From Medicago truncatula (Eukaryota; Streptophyta; Magnoliopsida; Fabales; Fabaceae), in the NCBI RefSeq assembly GCF_003473485.1, contig NC_053045.1, positions 3,808,501-3,872,500 on the forward strand: a stretch of DNA of 64,000 nucleotides, read 5' to 3'. Shown here piece after piece: positions 45,608-58,611 of this stretch (within the stretch, counting starts at the first letter, position 1; each line of letters starts with the position of its first letter). Under the pieces are notes generated by a model. That model was not told the origin of the DNA and searched no databases. It saw nothing but the letters and a program-made list of their open reading frames with translations. Position numbers and translations under genes: made by a program.

Positions 45608-46588
45608 TATAGTGGATAAAAACGTAGAGAAGAGAGTATAGTGAAGAAAAATGAATGAGAAGGTACAACAAATGAAAACAAGAAAAATAATAAAGGTGTA
45701 GATGTGTATACCTAGGAGATAAATGAGATTTTAATGGCAGTCTATGCCATCGAAAACTTCCAATGATCGTATTCATATGACAACTTTTTTGGTATGTTAG
45801 CATTTGAAAAAGCCGACAGTGTATTTGCATTTTTTCCACTCTAAATGTAACGACAAACCAGACCATCAATAACGTCCCGCGATATCCGTCTGTCACTGAA
45901 GGCGAGGCTCCAAGAAAGTTTTGATAACTTTTTTTTGACCTAAAATGTTTGCATTAATTTTAGGCTGCGAGTAATGCACGCATATTCATTTTCCACACTT
46001 TTTGAGGGCCAAAGCTACCAAAATTTGCCAAAGAACTCGTGACCACCAGTAATTTTCCGTGTAGTTGGCAAGAAATGTGTTTCTTACTAGTATAGTGGAT
46101 AAGAACGTAGAGAAAAAGTGTTGAGAATAAGAGTATAGTGAAGAAAAAGGAGCAAGAAGGTAAACAAATAAAAACAAGAAAAATAATAAAGGTGTAGATA
46201 TGTATATGCAGGAGATAAATGAGATTTTAATGGTCGTCTATGCCATCGAAAACTTCCAATGATCATATTCATGACAACTTTTTATGTATGTTAGCAATTG
46301 AAAAAAGCCGACAGTGTGTTTGCATTTTTTTCCACTTTAAGTGTAACGACAAACTCGACCATCAATAATGTTCCACGATATCCGTCTGTCACTGAAGGCG
46401 AGGCTCCAAGTAAGTTTTGATACCTTTTTTTGACCTAAAATGTTTGCATTAGTTTTAGGCTGCGAGTAATGCACACATATTCATTTTCCACACTTTTTGA
46501 GGACAAAAGCTACCAAAATTTGCTAGAGAACTCGTGACCGCCAGTAATTTTCCGTGTAGTTGGCAAGAAATGTGATTCTTTCTTGTAG
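45608..46588. repeat. 0.48 kb tandem direct duplication
   Basis: TATAGTGGATAA starts units at 45608 and 46091. Shared landmarks include ATCCGTCTGTCACTGAAGG (45883 and 46379, offset 496) and GGCTGCGAGTAATGCAC. The units are about 90% alike by eye with small indels. Open frames here on the minus strand are paired shadows of the repeat, with no family signature. Confidence 0.93.
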
Positions 46589-48860
46589 TAATTTTTTGTT
46601 TTATCATTATTCACTCCTACAATACTATCATATTTGGTACAAGTTTCTAAAAATTATTTCGAGAACTATTTATTCTCAAATAATAAAATTTACTCAAAAC
46701 TTCTTAATGGTGATGAACATAGTACACCTTGAGTTTGGTTGAGTATGTATCTATCATTCAATTATTCACTGTCATGTTATATTTTCGTACCAATTCATTT
46801 AAAAGTCAAATTAAATTTTGAAGAATTTTTACTTCTTAATTTTTTTTAGGGATCCTTCTTAATTTTATTTTCTCATATATTAAGGGTGAAAATATATTAT
46901 TCCCATAAAAATAGAACACAGAATGCCAATAACTATTAATTTCCTTCTATTTATTTGTTGCATTTTTATATTTTTAAACAAAATAATATATTTTTTGAAA
47001 GAAAACTAAATAAATTTAAAAAAAGTGTTTAGGAATATCAATAACTTATTTTTTTAAAATAGGAATATCAATAACTTATCAAACACATTTATGAGAATAT
47101 ATTATTGACGATAATAGAATTCTTTAGGAACATTTGTACCAAAAAAAAAAAAAAAAACTTAAGAATATAAGTGTAACGGTATTTTTTTTAAAGAAGTAAC
47201 GGTATGTTTTCTATAATTTGAAACAAACGCTCGTCTACATTTTATAAATGGATATGTTCTTCATGGTCTTATTTTTGGGCGACGATCCTCTCCATTATAC
47301 AAAAAATAAAAAAAATTATTTATAAGAAAGATAAACATAATTATGAAAATAATAAACTTTATTTGGATGAAGAACCTCTCTATTTTAAAATAAAAAATAA
47401 AAAAAATTATAAGAAAGATAAACGCCATTAAAAAATTAATAAATTTTATTTATCTACTTGTCTTTTATTCATGTGTAGGTAAATCTCGTTGAAATTTAAA
47501 ATGTCGATTTTCAAACAGTATAAAATCATAAAAATAAGATTAATTTATTTTGTTCAAGACAACCTCCTTACCATTGGTCCAATTTTTAACACCCCCACTC
47601 CAATCATAAGTCAACATAATTATCACTGTAAAAATAAAATTTATTGTAACTTATTATCTTAAAGATTTTTTTTTTAGGGAAACTTATTATCTTATAGATA
47701 AAATTATATATTTCTTTGAGACATATACAACACTTGAACCCCCACCTGTGTCTAGCTAGTTATGACTTTGTCGTAATTCAAGACTCTTTCCCAAAGTCAC
47801 TGCTATTTAGAAAGAAGGTTTTTTTCCAAGAAAAACACCTTACTAGTAACTACCTTACGTACGGTATCTACCTTCTTTTTATGACGATAATTGGAGTAAT
47901 ATATACTTTATATATAGTTCTAATTCTTGATAAGATTTGTATATAAGGTATAATATAAAATCATAATCTTTTAATAAGATCTTATATGAACCACAAATTT
48001 CATGACCTAATATTCGTAATTCTAAATTCCATATTGCAGAATTTTGACTCTATCCCTCTCATAATCATTTTATTTAAAAAAGCATATATAGAAAATAAAA
48101 AGCATATATATAAAGCATTTTTTTTTCTCTCTAATACCGTTCTTATCTGAGTCAGGCAGGTACTATACAAAGTGACCTAATAAGTACGGCAAATTATTTT
48201 ATTAATTTTCAATAGAAACTTTATAATAATTTTCACATTTCAACCACTTTTCAATTTCAAAACCTTCTCAATATATTTAGAATAAGGAGAAAAAATTTGT
48301 GTCGTTTTGTGTGAGATGTCCACGTTCGTACTGCCCCGCACTTGAATTTGTCCTTCCTCACATACTCCTCCACCATATGTCATCTGCATCAGATGAAGAA
48401 AAAAATATCAACTTTCAGTTTACTATTATACCCTCCACTTTTCCTTTATTAAATGCTGTCCTTACCCGTCCTTCTCCGTACATATCTCTTTGTTAAGTTG
48501 ATAAGACCATAATACCCTTTGTTTACAGCTCTCCAAATAGTAGTCCTAAATTGCCAGCTAAGACCCTTCGTGGAAAATAAATTCAGGGGTCTTCTAAGAC
48601 CCATGATCTAACTTAAGACCTCATCTTTTAATGGTCCCCACATACAATTTTTATTAAAATAATATGTTAGTGGTGGAATATAAATGATGAAGAGTTAGTT
48701 GTGGGACCCATTTAGACTTTTTGTTAGAAGGTTTCCATTGGAGTGAATGAGTACCTAATTATTAAAAAATAATAAAAAAATGATGTGTACAAGTGTGACC
48801 AATTAAGACCTTCAAATTGAAGGTCTCTATTGTGGATGCTCTAATTTATATTTAATCTAT
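46589..48860. other. AT-rich intergenic stretch with possible Tourist-like end
   Basis: No gene. At about 48530-48841 a segment ending GTCTCTATTGTGGATGCTC resembles a Tourist/Harbinger MITE end (complement GAGCATCCACAATAGAGAC). Its left end (GCTCTCCAAATAG) is only weakly similar, so this is a low-confidence MITE. Confidence 0.4.
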
Positions 48861-49150
48861 GACTTAATAGCAGTTTTAACCTTCTAACTTTCCCAAAGTT
48901 GTGATTTTGATCCCCTTAGAAAAAAAAAAACAACAAAACCACCTCCTAAATTTTGCATCTGTGACAGTTTTGGTCCCAAATGTCAATTTTGACGTGTCAC
49001 GTGTTCTTATTTTTATTTTGCCAAAAATTGGCCTTGGGGAGCCAAAACTGCTACAGTTGCAAAACTTAGAGGACAGTTTTTTAGTTTTTTTCTTAAGGGA
49101 TCAAAATCGCAACTTCATAAAAGTTAGAGGACGAAAACTGCTATTAAACC
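48861..49150. mobile_element. Fold-back MITE, Mutator-type, 290 bp
   Basis: Ends GACTTAATAGCAGTTTTAAC and the inverted GAAAACTGCTATTAAACC, with arms of about 110 bases (TCTAACTTT, GATTTTGATCCC). The 9-base flanks TTAATCTAT (48852-48860) and TTAATTTAT (49151-49159) match at eight of nine positions. Non-coding. Confidence 0.8.
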
Positions 49151-50402
49151 TTAATTTATTTATTGTGGGCTGATATTTTGGTTTAGGATGTTTGTTAAAA
49201 TTTACAATGATTAAACAAAATTGAGCTTATAATTTTTTTATTAATTTGATTGAATTATTCTCACAGATAAAAAAGTAAAACCAAATTATCCTATGTACTC
49301 CCACACTCAATATTGAAAATCAAACTTAACAATTTTGAAGTATATTCTTATATGCCAAAATATATCTACACATAATTAGACTTTTTTATTCCTGTTAGGA
49401 ACAACTTGGATCTAAATTAGAACTTACTCGTTAATAGTCTACTTGTTACATTTTAAATATTAATATTTGTAATTTTCCTTCTTCAACTAGTCCTATTTTG
49501 TTCAGAAAAATAGTACACAGTCACACTTTTACTCCCCCTCTAGCATTTGTTATTTTAGAGTAACAATTAAAGAAAAAAAGTAATCTATTCTTTTAAACTA
49601 TCAATTACGCTTCAATTTTTGGCTTCTAAATTATATTAATACAATAAATAATTTTCTTAGTATAAATTTTTTGTCAATTTATTGGTTTTAAAGAGCCTAA
49701 TGACAACCACATGTCATAGTATATCAAATGGTCTTTCTTTCATAAAAAAAATGTTGCAACAATCTTTTATTATTTGAGTTGTTCTTACACAAAAATCATC
49801 TAACTATTCAACAAACTAGTACATTATTAACTTTTAAAACTTATTTTAACATAAACGAAAAAGTTTGTATTAGAAATTAAGAAAAATGAGTATTTAATTT
49901 TTTAACTTGTATTCAATAAAAGTTTTTTATATTTAAATTTTTAACTAGTGCTTCAAAAATACTAATTAACATGACTCTAATTATAATTATATTAAAGGAG
50001 TACACTCAACAATATTTTTTTAAAAAATTATGCATAATTTTAACAACAATCAAAAGAAGATAATAATAATGTGCCAATGGACCCATGTTTTTCATACCCA
50101 CAGATTTTTCCTTTACAAAAATATCACCCACAGTTTCATAGTACCTAACATAGCAAACAAAGAGAAGGTTAATTTTGTCTTTTCACAAGTGGACACAGAT
50201 TATATAGTACAGCACATTTACCCAACAATAAAAAAGACAAATAGATGGCATTTTGGTCTTTATGGACCAATCTCTCTCTCAACAAAACCCACACCTTCCC
50301 ACGTTAACCAACCAACCGTACCCCATACTTCAAAAACACAAAACCAACAACCATAACACAGTCAAAAAAACACAAACAAAGTACAACACAAAATCTTCAA
50401 CC
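49151..50402. promoter_or_regulatory. Intergenic and promoter/leader of the F-box gene
   Basis: AT-rich without a gene. A TTATATAG motif near 50199 and the CA-rich leader after 50280 fit a start of transcription about 150-200 bases before the ATG at 50403. Confidence 0.4.
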
Positions 50403-53400
50403 ATGAAGAAACAGAAACAGAAGCTTTCACAACAAAACCCATTTGAAACACTCTCAGAAGAACTCATATTCACAATCCTCGACTTCCTCGAACCAAAAAA
50501 CAACAACCAAACCTTAAAATCATTCTCCTTAACTTGCAAATATTTTCACGCGCTTGAATCAAAACACAGACGCGCTTTGCGCCCTTTACGCGCCGAACAT
50601 ATACAACCACTTCTCAAACGTTACACCAACGTAGAAAATCTCGATCTCACCTTATGTCCGCGCGTGAATGACACGTCCCTTAATTTAATCGCTGGAGCGT
50701 ATAATTCTACGCTCCAGCGATTGAATTTATCGCGTTCAAGGTTTTTTACGGGGAATGGTGTGTTGAATGTTGCTGTTAGGTGTGTTAATTTGGTTGAGCT
50801 TGATTTGTCGAACGCGACGGAGTTAAGGGATGCAGCTATGGTTGGTGTTGCACGCGCTGTTAATTTGGAGAGGCTTTGGTTGAATAGGTGTAAGTTGGTT
50901 ACAGATATGGGGATTGGTTGTATTGCTGTTGGATGTAAGAAGTTGAAGTTGATTAGTTTGAAGTGGTGTGTTGGTATTGCTGATTTAGGTGTTGATTTAC
51001 TTGCCATCAAATGTAAAGAACTTTGTACTTTGGATCTCTCTTATTTGCCGGTAAGTACTCTCATAATCTGGAGTTCGACTGATAGCTGAAGATTGTTCCA
51101 TTCATATTTGAACTCATTAATCATCTGAGCTCAATTTTTTTTGTTTAATCAGCATAATAATTTTGTTATATTTATTTTTTGATCCTTTTAAAAAATGTTT
51201 ATTTTTTGGTGAATTATTGGTGGATAGAGATTTATTGTTAGTGATATGTAATAAGTCATTGTGGTTTTAATTTTCTAAATTTGGAGGTTTTTTAAGGGAA
51301 TGAAATTGGAGGTTGATGTGGAAAAAGTGGGGTATGAAATTTAATGCTTTTGTAGGTTTTATTTCCAAATTGAGAAATAAGTTTCCTTTTTTGCTTTTTA
51401 TTTTAGGGTGTTGATAATTGCTGGTGATGAGGTGTAATTAGATGGGAAAAATATGGTTAAGTGGATTATTATGAAGTGGTGGTTGGCTAATTTGTTTTTA
51501 GTGAAATACTAATTTAGACTATGAAATTGTAGGTGGTTGGTTAATTTGATCCATAAATTAGTAAAATGATTTGTGAAATTGAAAAATCCATTTTTCTTTA
51601 CAAAATTGGAAATTCTTGTTCTGTGAAAATTTTGAAAATTATTGTTCAAATTGGTTATCATTTTAGAGGATAAATTGATCAACACAATGAATAATTTGTT
51701 TAAGTGAATCACCAATTTAGACCTAGAAAGTCTATGAGTCAGTTAATTTACTTCCTAAAATTAGTGAAAATCTAAAATGATAGCTAAAATTGAAAATTCT
51801 TGTTCAAATTAGAGATATTATTCAATTTTTCTAGTTCAGTAGATTTGGTACTTGATTATGTTCTTTGCTTTAAGTTATTGTTTTGAAATGATATGGTTGA
51901 TAAAGTGTTATTGGTTTCTTGCGATGTGCAGATCACAGAGAAATGTCTCTCCTCGATCTTCAAATTGCAACATCTCGAAGATTTAGTCCTTGAAGGATGC
52001 TTTGGCATTGGCGATGACAGCCTCAATAACGAAGTCTTCAAACAAGGGTGCAAGACATTAAAGGTAATTGTGAAAAAATAAAGTTTTGGTGAAAAAAAGT
52101 TAAATTTGTTGCTCTTTGAAAAGTTCAATGCATGTTTATGTATAATTCGCAACCTTTGATTGCATCAATTGATACAATTTTCATTTTTCTTGTTTTCACA
52201 CTTGCACTAATTTTTTCTTTATCTAACTTTTTATTAACAAATTCACTTTTTTCTACAGAAACTTGACATCTCAGGTTGTCAAAATATAAGTCATATTGGC
52301 CTGTCAAAGCTAACAAGCATTTCTGGAAGTGTCGAACAACTTATATTAGCAGATGGTTCTCCGGTAATTTTTCAGTCTTTATAATAATTAATTTTTTGAA
52401 CTTGAGGATAAGGAATTCAATTATAACTATTTGTTGGAATTTTGATTTTCCAGGTGACTCTTGCTCTTGTTGATAGTTTAAATAAACTTTCAATGCTGCA
52501 ATCAATCATTTTAGACGGCTGCAATATCACCTCTGACGGATTAAAAGCCATTGGAAATTTATGCATTTCACTCAGAGAACTGAGCTTAAGCAAATGTTCA
52601 GGAGTGACAGATGACGCTCTCTCTTTCGTTGTTTCAAAACACAAAGATTTAAGGAAGCTCGACATCACATGCTGCCGCAAGATAACTGATGTTTCGATTG
52701 CGAGCATTGCAAATGCATGCAGAAGTCTCACTTCTCTCAAGATGGAGTCGTGTACGCTAGTTTCATCGGAAGCGTATATATTGATTGGACAGAAATGCCA
52801 TTATCTTGAAGAGCTTGATCTCACAGATAATGAAATTGATGATGAAGGCCTTGAGTCAATATCTCGTTGCTCGAGGCTCTCCAGCCTGAAACTAGGAATC
52901 TGCCTGAACATAACTGATAAAGGAGTGGCCAATGTTGGCATGTGTTGCTCAAAGTTAAAGGAACTGGATCTTTACAGGTTTGTGAATCAAATATGTGCCT
53001 TTGCTTTTCTTGTCATAAGATGAATATTCAATGCATTCTTTTAATTTACTTTTTATCATGTAGTAGTATTGAGTTGGGTCAAGTTTCCAAGTAAAATAAA
53101 AATTGGGTGATATTTTCTGCAGTTGTTAGTTTTGATGTATAAACTTTTTGAGGTGTTGTTTGGCTAAACAGCTTACTTAAGTGTTTATCATGTTAGTGCT
53201 TATGATAAACTATTCCTATAACAAAAGATAAAATAAAGTCAAACTGTTTTTAGAGTCACATTTGCCAATATCGTGTCAGACACCAGACGCGTCTTCTATC
53301 AGAAGTTCGGTGCTATAGAGGATGTACCTGATCTAAAGTAGATTTTACAAAATATGGCTTTGACATAAAGTTCTATGATTGTACCTTAATTAGATGTTGA

Positions 53401-54271
53401 CGTAAATATTATTGTCCAATCTCAACTAATTAAGATTATTTTTGTCTTTTCAGATGCACAGGGGTAACAGATTTGGGAATCTCAGCAATTGCTTCTGGTT
53501 GCCCTAGCCTTCAGATGATAAATGCTGCTTATTGCACTAGCATTACTGATAGGGCATTATTCAGCTTGTCAAAATGTGTAAATTTGCAGACACTTGAAAT
53601 TCGAGGATGTTTTCTTGTTACATCGTTTGGTTTGACATGTATTGCAATGAATTGCAAACAACTAAGCCGCTTAGACCTAAAAAAGTGTTATAACATCGAT
53701 GATAGTGGTATGGTTCCACTAGCCCATTTCTCGCAAAATCTAAGACAGGTATTTTCGTCATTTCTCAATTTTCTACAATACATCAGCAATGCAAGAAAGC
53801 TTTGCTAGAGATTCTGATATTATGTCTCATTCGTCATTTGCAGATAAACTTGTCCTATACCTCAGTTACCGATGTAGGGCTTCTGTCACTTGCCGGTATC
53901 AGTTGCCTTCAAAATTTCACCCTGCTTCACCTGCAGGGCGTGGCTCCACAAGGACTTGCAGCGGCCTTATTAGCATGCGGAGGGCTAACAAAAGCAAAGC
54001 TTCATGTTAAACTAAGATCTCTATTACCCAAGCTTCTCATCAAACATGTAGAAGCACGTGGATGTGTGTTTGAATGGAGAGATAAAGAGTTTCAGGTAGA
54101 TTCATTTTTCGTTTCTATCTTATGATTTAGCAACACATTTTATTAAAATGCCAGCGTTCTTCCTAATTTTTATCGCATTTTATTTGGTCATTTAAGTTCT
54201 TGTTGTCCCTCTGACAGGCTGAATTGGACCCAAGGTGTTGGAAATTACAGTTAGAAGATCTGATGCATTAG
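50403..54271 (+). CDS. F-box/LRR-repeat protein (FBL3/RAE1-like)
   Basis: Seven exons: 50403-51050, 51932-52063, 52259-52363, 52454-52977, 53454-53748, 53844-54095 and 54218-54271, in frame, 669 residues. An N-terminal F-box ([20 protein letters not shown], then [13 protein letters not shown], about residues 12-60) is followed by cysteine-containing leucine-rich repeats to near the end (for example [34 protein letters not shown]). F-box/LRR proteins are substrate receptors of SCF ubiquitin ligases: the F-box binds the SKP1-like subunit and the LRR solenoid binds the target. Length and C-terminus ([12 protein letters not shown]) fit the Arabidopsis F-box/LRR-repeat protein 3 group, one member of which (RAE1) destabilises STOP1; whether this copy does so is unknown. 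I chose the ATG at 50403 because the upstream open frame is leader-like. Confidence 0.93.
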
Positions 54272-57200
54272 GATTTTCTCATGTTATCTGAAGTTGATAA
54301 AGATGACATTACGTAAGATATCCATGTTAATGAAGAATCTCAATTCTCTCAGATGTAATAAGCATCAATGTGATTCATTCACTTCTCTCTACACTTCCAT
54401 TTATACTAGAGGAAGAAAAACAATAAAAGAAAAGGGCATCAAAGATGTTAGAAGTAGTTTGTTTTGTCCATTGATGGAGGTTTACCAAAAGTACAACAGC
54501 AACAACAATGAAGCCTTATCCCACCAAGTGGGGTAGGCTATGGAGGCAACCTAATAGCCTTCTGTAAGTCGGACATCGACCAAGAACTTGTGTTTCGGAT
54601 TCTCGCATTAAAACTCACAAGTATTTGTTATCCTTGGTAGAATGTTGAATCCCTTTTTTTGTGTGAGAAGCTAGGTCAATCAAGTGTATAAAAAAACTTT
54701 GTAATCCCTTTTGGTTATTCTTCATTTTTTTAGGGTCCTGCTTAAAGCAAAAGGGTATCAAGTGTATAAAGCTTGTAATGTGTACTTTCATATTTTGTTT
54801 TACCCCTCCTATTTGTACTCTTATGTCAAGAATATAAGATGTTTCACATATTTGAGAAATGCCATTATTTTTTGTTACAGCTTCTGCATCATCTCAATCT
54901 ATCTCATTTAACTTTTCTCCGATTCACGCTATTAAGAGAGATTAATAATCAAAAGTACTTTATGCTTATGTGTAAATTATTTTCAAATAAAAAAGGACTA
55001 AATTGTTAGGAGTGGAAAAAATAAAAGTTGTAAGCCATGAAGAATGGAGAAGTACACTGATACGTCCACACTAAGGTCGGTTCAATAAATTTTAAGTTAT
55101 TATTTTTTCTATCATGAGAGTTTCTTGGATATCATATTTAAATTCTAAAATCCGAAATATTTTAACGTGTTTTTGTAGGTTTTATGAGATTTTTATGCAG
55201 TTCCTATTTTAGAATCCAAACTGCAAGTTTGAATTTTAAAATCCAAACTGAATAAAACGCGTGAAAAGTTCAATGGATGAAAAAACAAACTGTCTAAATT
55301 TTATTTGTAGATGAGGTTTGTGGTCAGGGATAGAGACAAAAGAGGAAAAGATTATAAGGGATGAAGTGGCAATTTCCACCATCGATGGCTGTCATACCAC
55401 ATGCATGCCTTAGAACATGACACTGCTGCTTTTGTGGCTTTAATTAGTCAACTTATCACTCAACAAATTCTGTTAACAATAACCAAATATAATATGAGAT
55501 AAGTGATAAATATCTGCATCGGTTAACTGTTGGAGTTCCCTTCTAGATCGGTGCGTATAAAAAATAGAGTAGTGGGATTTAAACAACAATTTCATACAAT
55601 TTTTTGTGACAATTTTTTTTTTTTTATTGGTTAAAAACAATGGAGAAAGAAAAATGAAGAGAGAGAATAAGAGTATAATGTGGGTATGAGAGAGAAGATT
55701 GTCAAAATGTTGTCACAAAGTAGATGTGCATATATCATTTCTCTAAAAAAATATGTTTGAAAATGTCAATCTCTTTATGGGTGTTGGACCAATAGCGAAT
55801 CTTTCTGATCATCCTTAGAGTTTTATGGATCTTAGACATAATATGAGAAAATAACCCCTTACATAATATATTATAAAAAAATTTAGTTCATTGTTGTGTT
55901 TTTATTAACTCTTTATTTCATTTTTTTTTATTTTGCTCTTCACTACCATATAAATGTTTTTTTAGACAACATCTGAAAATAAATCAAATACTATATAGAC
56001 ACCAAAACAAAATAAAATACCATAGAAGTAGAGAACAATACCACATGTAAAGTTTTGTCAAAAAAAAAAATAGCACATGCGAAGTAGACTAAAATTTTAG
56101 CACCCCAAAACATCGTATGTCAAATGTAGCTATTGATAAAAAGAACAGCAAAACTAAAAGCTGATGCGTCTCACATTGGTTTTTTCGTAGTGATCTTACA
56201 TCGGTTTCATAATGATGAATGTATTTTGCATGATCTTGCATTATCAAATTCAATTTTGCAATCCTTTCAATCAATTCAAGAAAGTTGACATTACTATATT
56301 GATATAATTTATTTTTTTTAATCTTTGAAAACAAGGTTAAGATTAATTTTCCTTCAAAAAAAATTAAGATTAATTTCTCTAATAGGCTCATTTTCAACTA
56401 AAATAGAATTTGTTTTGTTATGAAAATTATCTCAATTTCTTGAATAATAAATATCATCGATATTTTAATATTAGTGAGACATATTATTTGGAACAAAGGG
56501 CTCCAAAAATATCACCATTTTATTTGATAATAAATTTTTGAGCACATTATTAACAACAGCCAAATTTTTTATAAGAGGGTATATGTAGAAATTTTTGTTC
56601 TGCAAGGGGAATATATAGAAAATTGCACCAAAAGGACCAAAAACATTAAAAAAAATTAGCTCAACCGTTTATCATGTCAATATTTGGGGCCTTTTCAGAG
56701 AACTTTGTTATATATACCTCCCAAAAACCAAATATTTCTATATACACCCCTGACCTTAATTTTTTTTGTCCCCCTACCGACATGAGCCCTAGGTCTTCCC
56801 ACTCCCGGCCTATTCCCTAAGGCCGATCTTGATCCTCCCATCATTACACTGAGTTAAAAGTAACTACGTAAGTGTTATCGAATACTATATCTTTAAAAAT
56901 AAAATTAAGATATATCATTTCATATATATGTTGTTCAACATTTACATTAGTGGAATTAAACACTGCATCTTCCTTTTAAACATTAAAACATTAGGTATAT
57001 GTGTGGATCCCTTTTTATGTTGATTGATATCTACTTAATGTGAGATTCTTTCTTGCATTTGATATGCCAACAATCTCTTTGCTGAATTTGAATCTATTTA
57101 TTCATGTGATATATGCTCTGGACTTAAACAAAAGTTTTCTTTATCCATATATGCATATATATGTCGTTGATGCTCGCGACATGTTGTATAACCACCTTTG

Positions 57201-58440
57201 TCAAAAAGACTTTTGATACACAAATCGGTACCTTTTAGTCAAATTATTAGCTTTGATACCATTGTTTAATCATGAAGAGTGGCTAAGGGTTATCACAATG
57301 GATTAATAGCAACCACACGATTAAAACTAGACACAACATCTTCACCCAGAACTTTAAAATATATAATATATGAGTCCAATCACTTACTCATAATTCATAT
57401 ACCAATTAGTGAAGGGATTAGAAGTGTTTAAAACCGAACCAATCCAATAGGAAAAACTACAAACCAAACCAACCTAACCCAAACTTAAAGCGCAGAAAAC
57501 CGCATTTGATTCAGAAGCATTTGAATCACTTTCTTACTCAACTGCATGGTTTGGTTTGGTTTGCGATTTTTGTTTTACCAACCAAACCGAACCGCAACAT
57601 AAGAAAAACAATAATTAAACATATGTAACTTAGACTAATATTCATAGAAACTCAATGAAAACTTTTATAAAATGATATATTTTTTCTCTTGTTAAGTTTT
57701 TTCTATGCTTTTTATTGCTGAAATGTATTTATGTATTACTTGAACTTTTAAAGAATGATAAAATCTTAGTGTTTTGCACTTCTCATAGAATATGATTACT
57801 TTTTGTCCACCTTTTTAATTTGGTCTATGTTGTTAAGAACTTTGTTTGATGAAAATGAAATTATAATGTTGGGTGAAATTCAAAACGTCATTTAATAAAT
57901 TGTTGGAAATATGTTGTATTTTACCTTTTTATCTTGATTTTAACATTGAAAACAAAAAATTATATTGTCTCGAAAAAACGCACCATCTAATTCAACCTAA
58001 ACTACATTGGTTTGATTGTGTTTGAATTTTATTTTAAAAGTCAACCGAAAAAAAAAAACTAAACCAAATACTTTTTATCGTACGATTCGAATAGCTATTA
58101 ACCTCAAAACCGAATCAAACCACGCTCAAAAACCCCTAAATGAACTCATACTTACTCATCCATCGAATCTAACCACATTCTAATGTTATTTTATTATGTG
58201 AATTTCTAGAAACATATTTAAATAAATATCATGTAGGATTGCATACAAACTAAGTCCATTTTACTTTACTATAGGTGCAATTCATCAAATTTAGAAATAG
58301 TAGACTATAAAAAAACAATATTAGTACTAGAATAGTGCCACCACATGGACAGGTGGCAAAGCATAGAACGCCATGTAAAATAACTCTATTATTGTTATGA
58401 AATGAAAATGATAATAATGATGTAATGATAGGCAAACCCA
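54272..58440. other. Long intergenic stretch with scattered repeats
   Basis: No gene recognised. 54490-54610 holds a repeat end (see next entry). 57430-58140 is bounded by AAAACCGAACCAATCC and CTCAAAACCGAATCAAACC and has many AACCAAACC and GGTTTGG tracts, so it may be a degenerate MITE. The remainder is AT-rich. Confidence 0.4.
54490..54610 (-). repeat. Probable RTE-type LINE 3' end
   Basis: CAACAGCAACAACAATGAAG then CCTTATCCCACCAAGTGGGG TAGGCTAT matches the widespread plant repeat whose complement ends in GTTGTTG units, the 3' end of RTE-type LINEs. Only this end is present. Identification is by memory of the motif. Confidence 0.4.
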
Positions 58441-58534
58441 GTCAAGTCAAACCCACAACACTTGACCCATTGCCTTTTCAACGGTCAATATTTCAGCTTC
58501 TCACAAGTAGCTCCAAACACTTTTGGTATAAAAG
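58441..58534 (+). promoter_or_regulatory. W-box cluster and TATA box of the WRKY gene
   Basis: TTGAC cores occur at 58441-58450 (GTCAAGTCAA, two on the complement), 58462-58467 (TTGACC) and 58483-58488 (GGTCAA, complement TTGACC). They lie 40-85 bases before TATAAAAG at 58527-58534. TTGAC(C/T) is the WRKY binding site, so the promoter looks built for auto- or cross-regulation by WRKY factors. Confidence 0.75.
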
Positions 58535-58611
58535 ACTATGAACTACATATTCAAACATACTACAAACATTTTCACACACAATTAACTATAACAACCTCAA
58601 TTGTCTTAAGT

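Noticed and set aside
45239-45641. Open frames over the CT/AT microsatellite
   Set aside because: They encode simple dipeptide repeats from the microsatellite and are not genes.
45567-46272. Minus-strand open frames with similar peptides
   Set aside because: They are shadows of the 0.48 kb tandem duplication, repeated in each unit, with no known motif.
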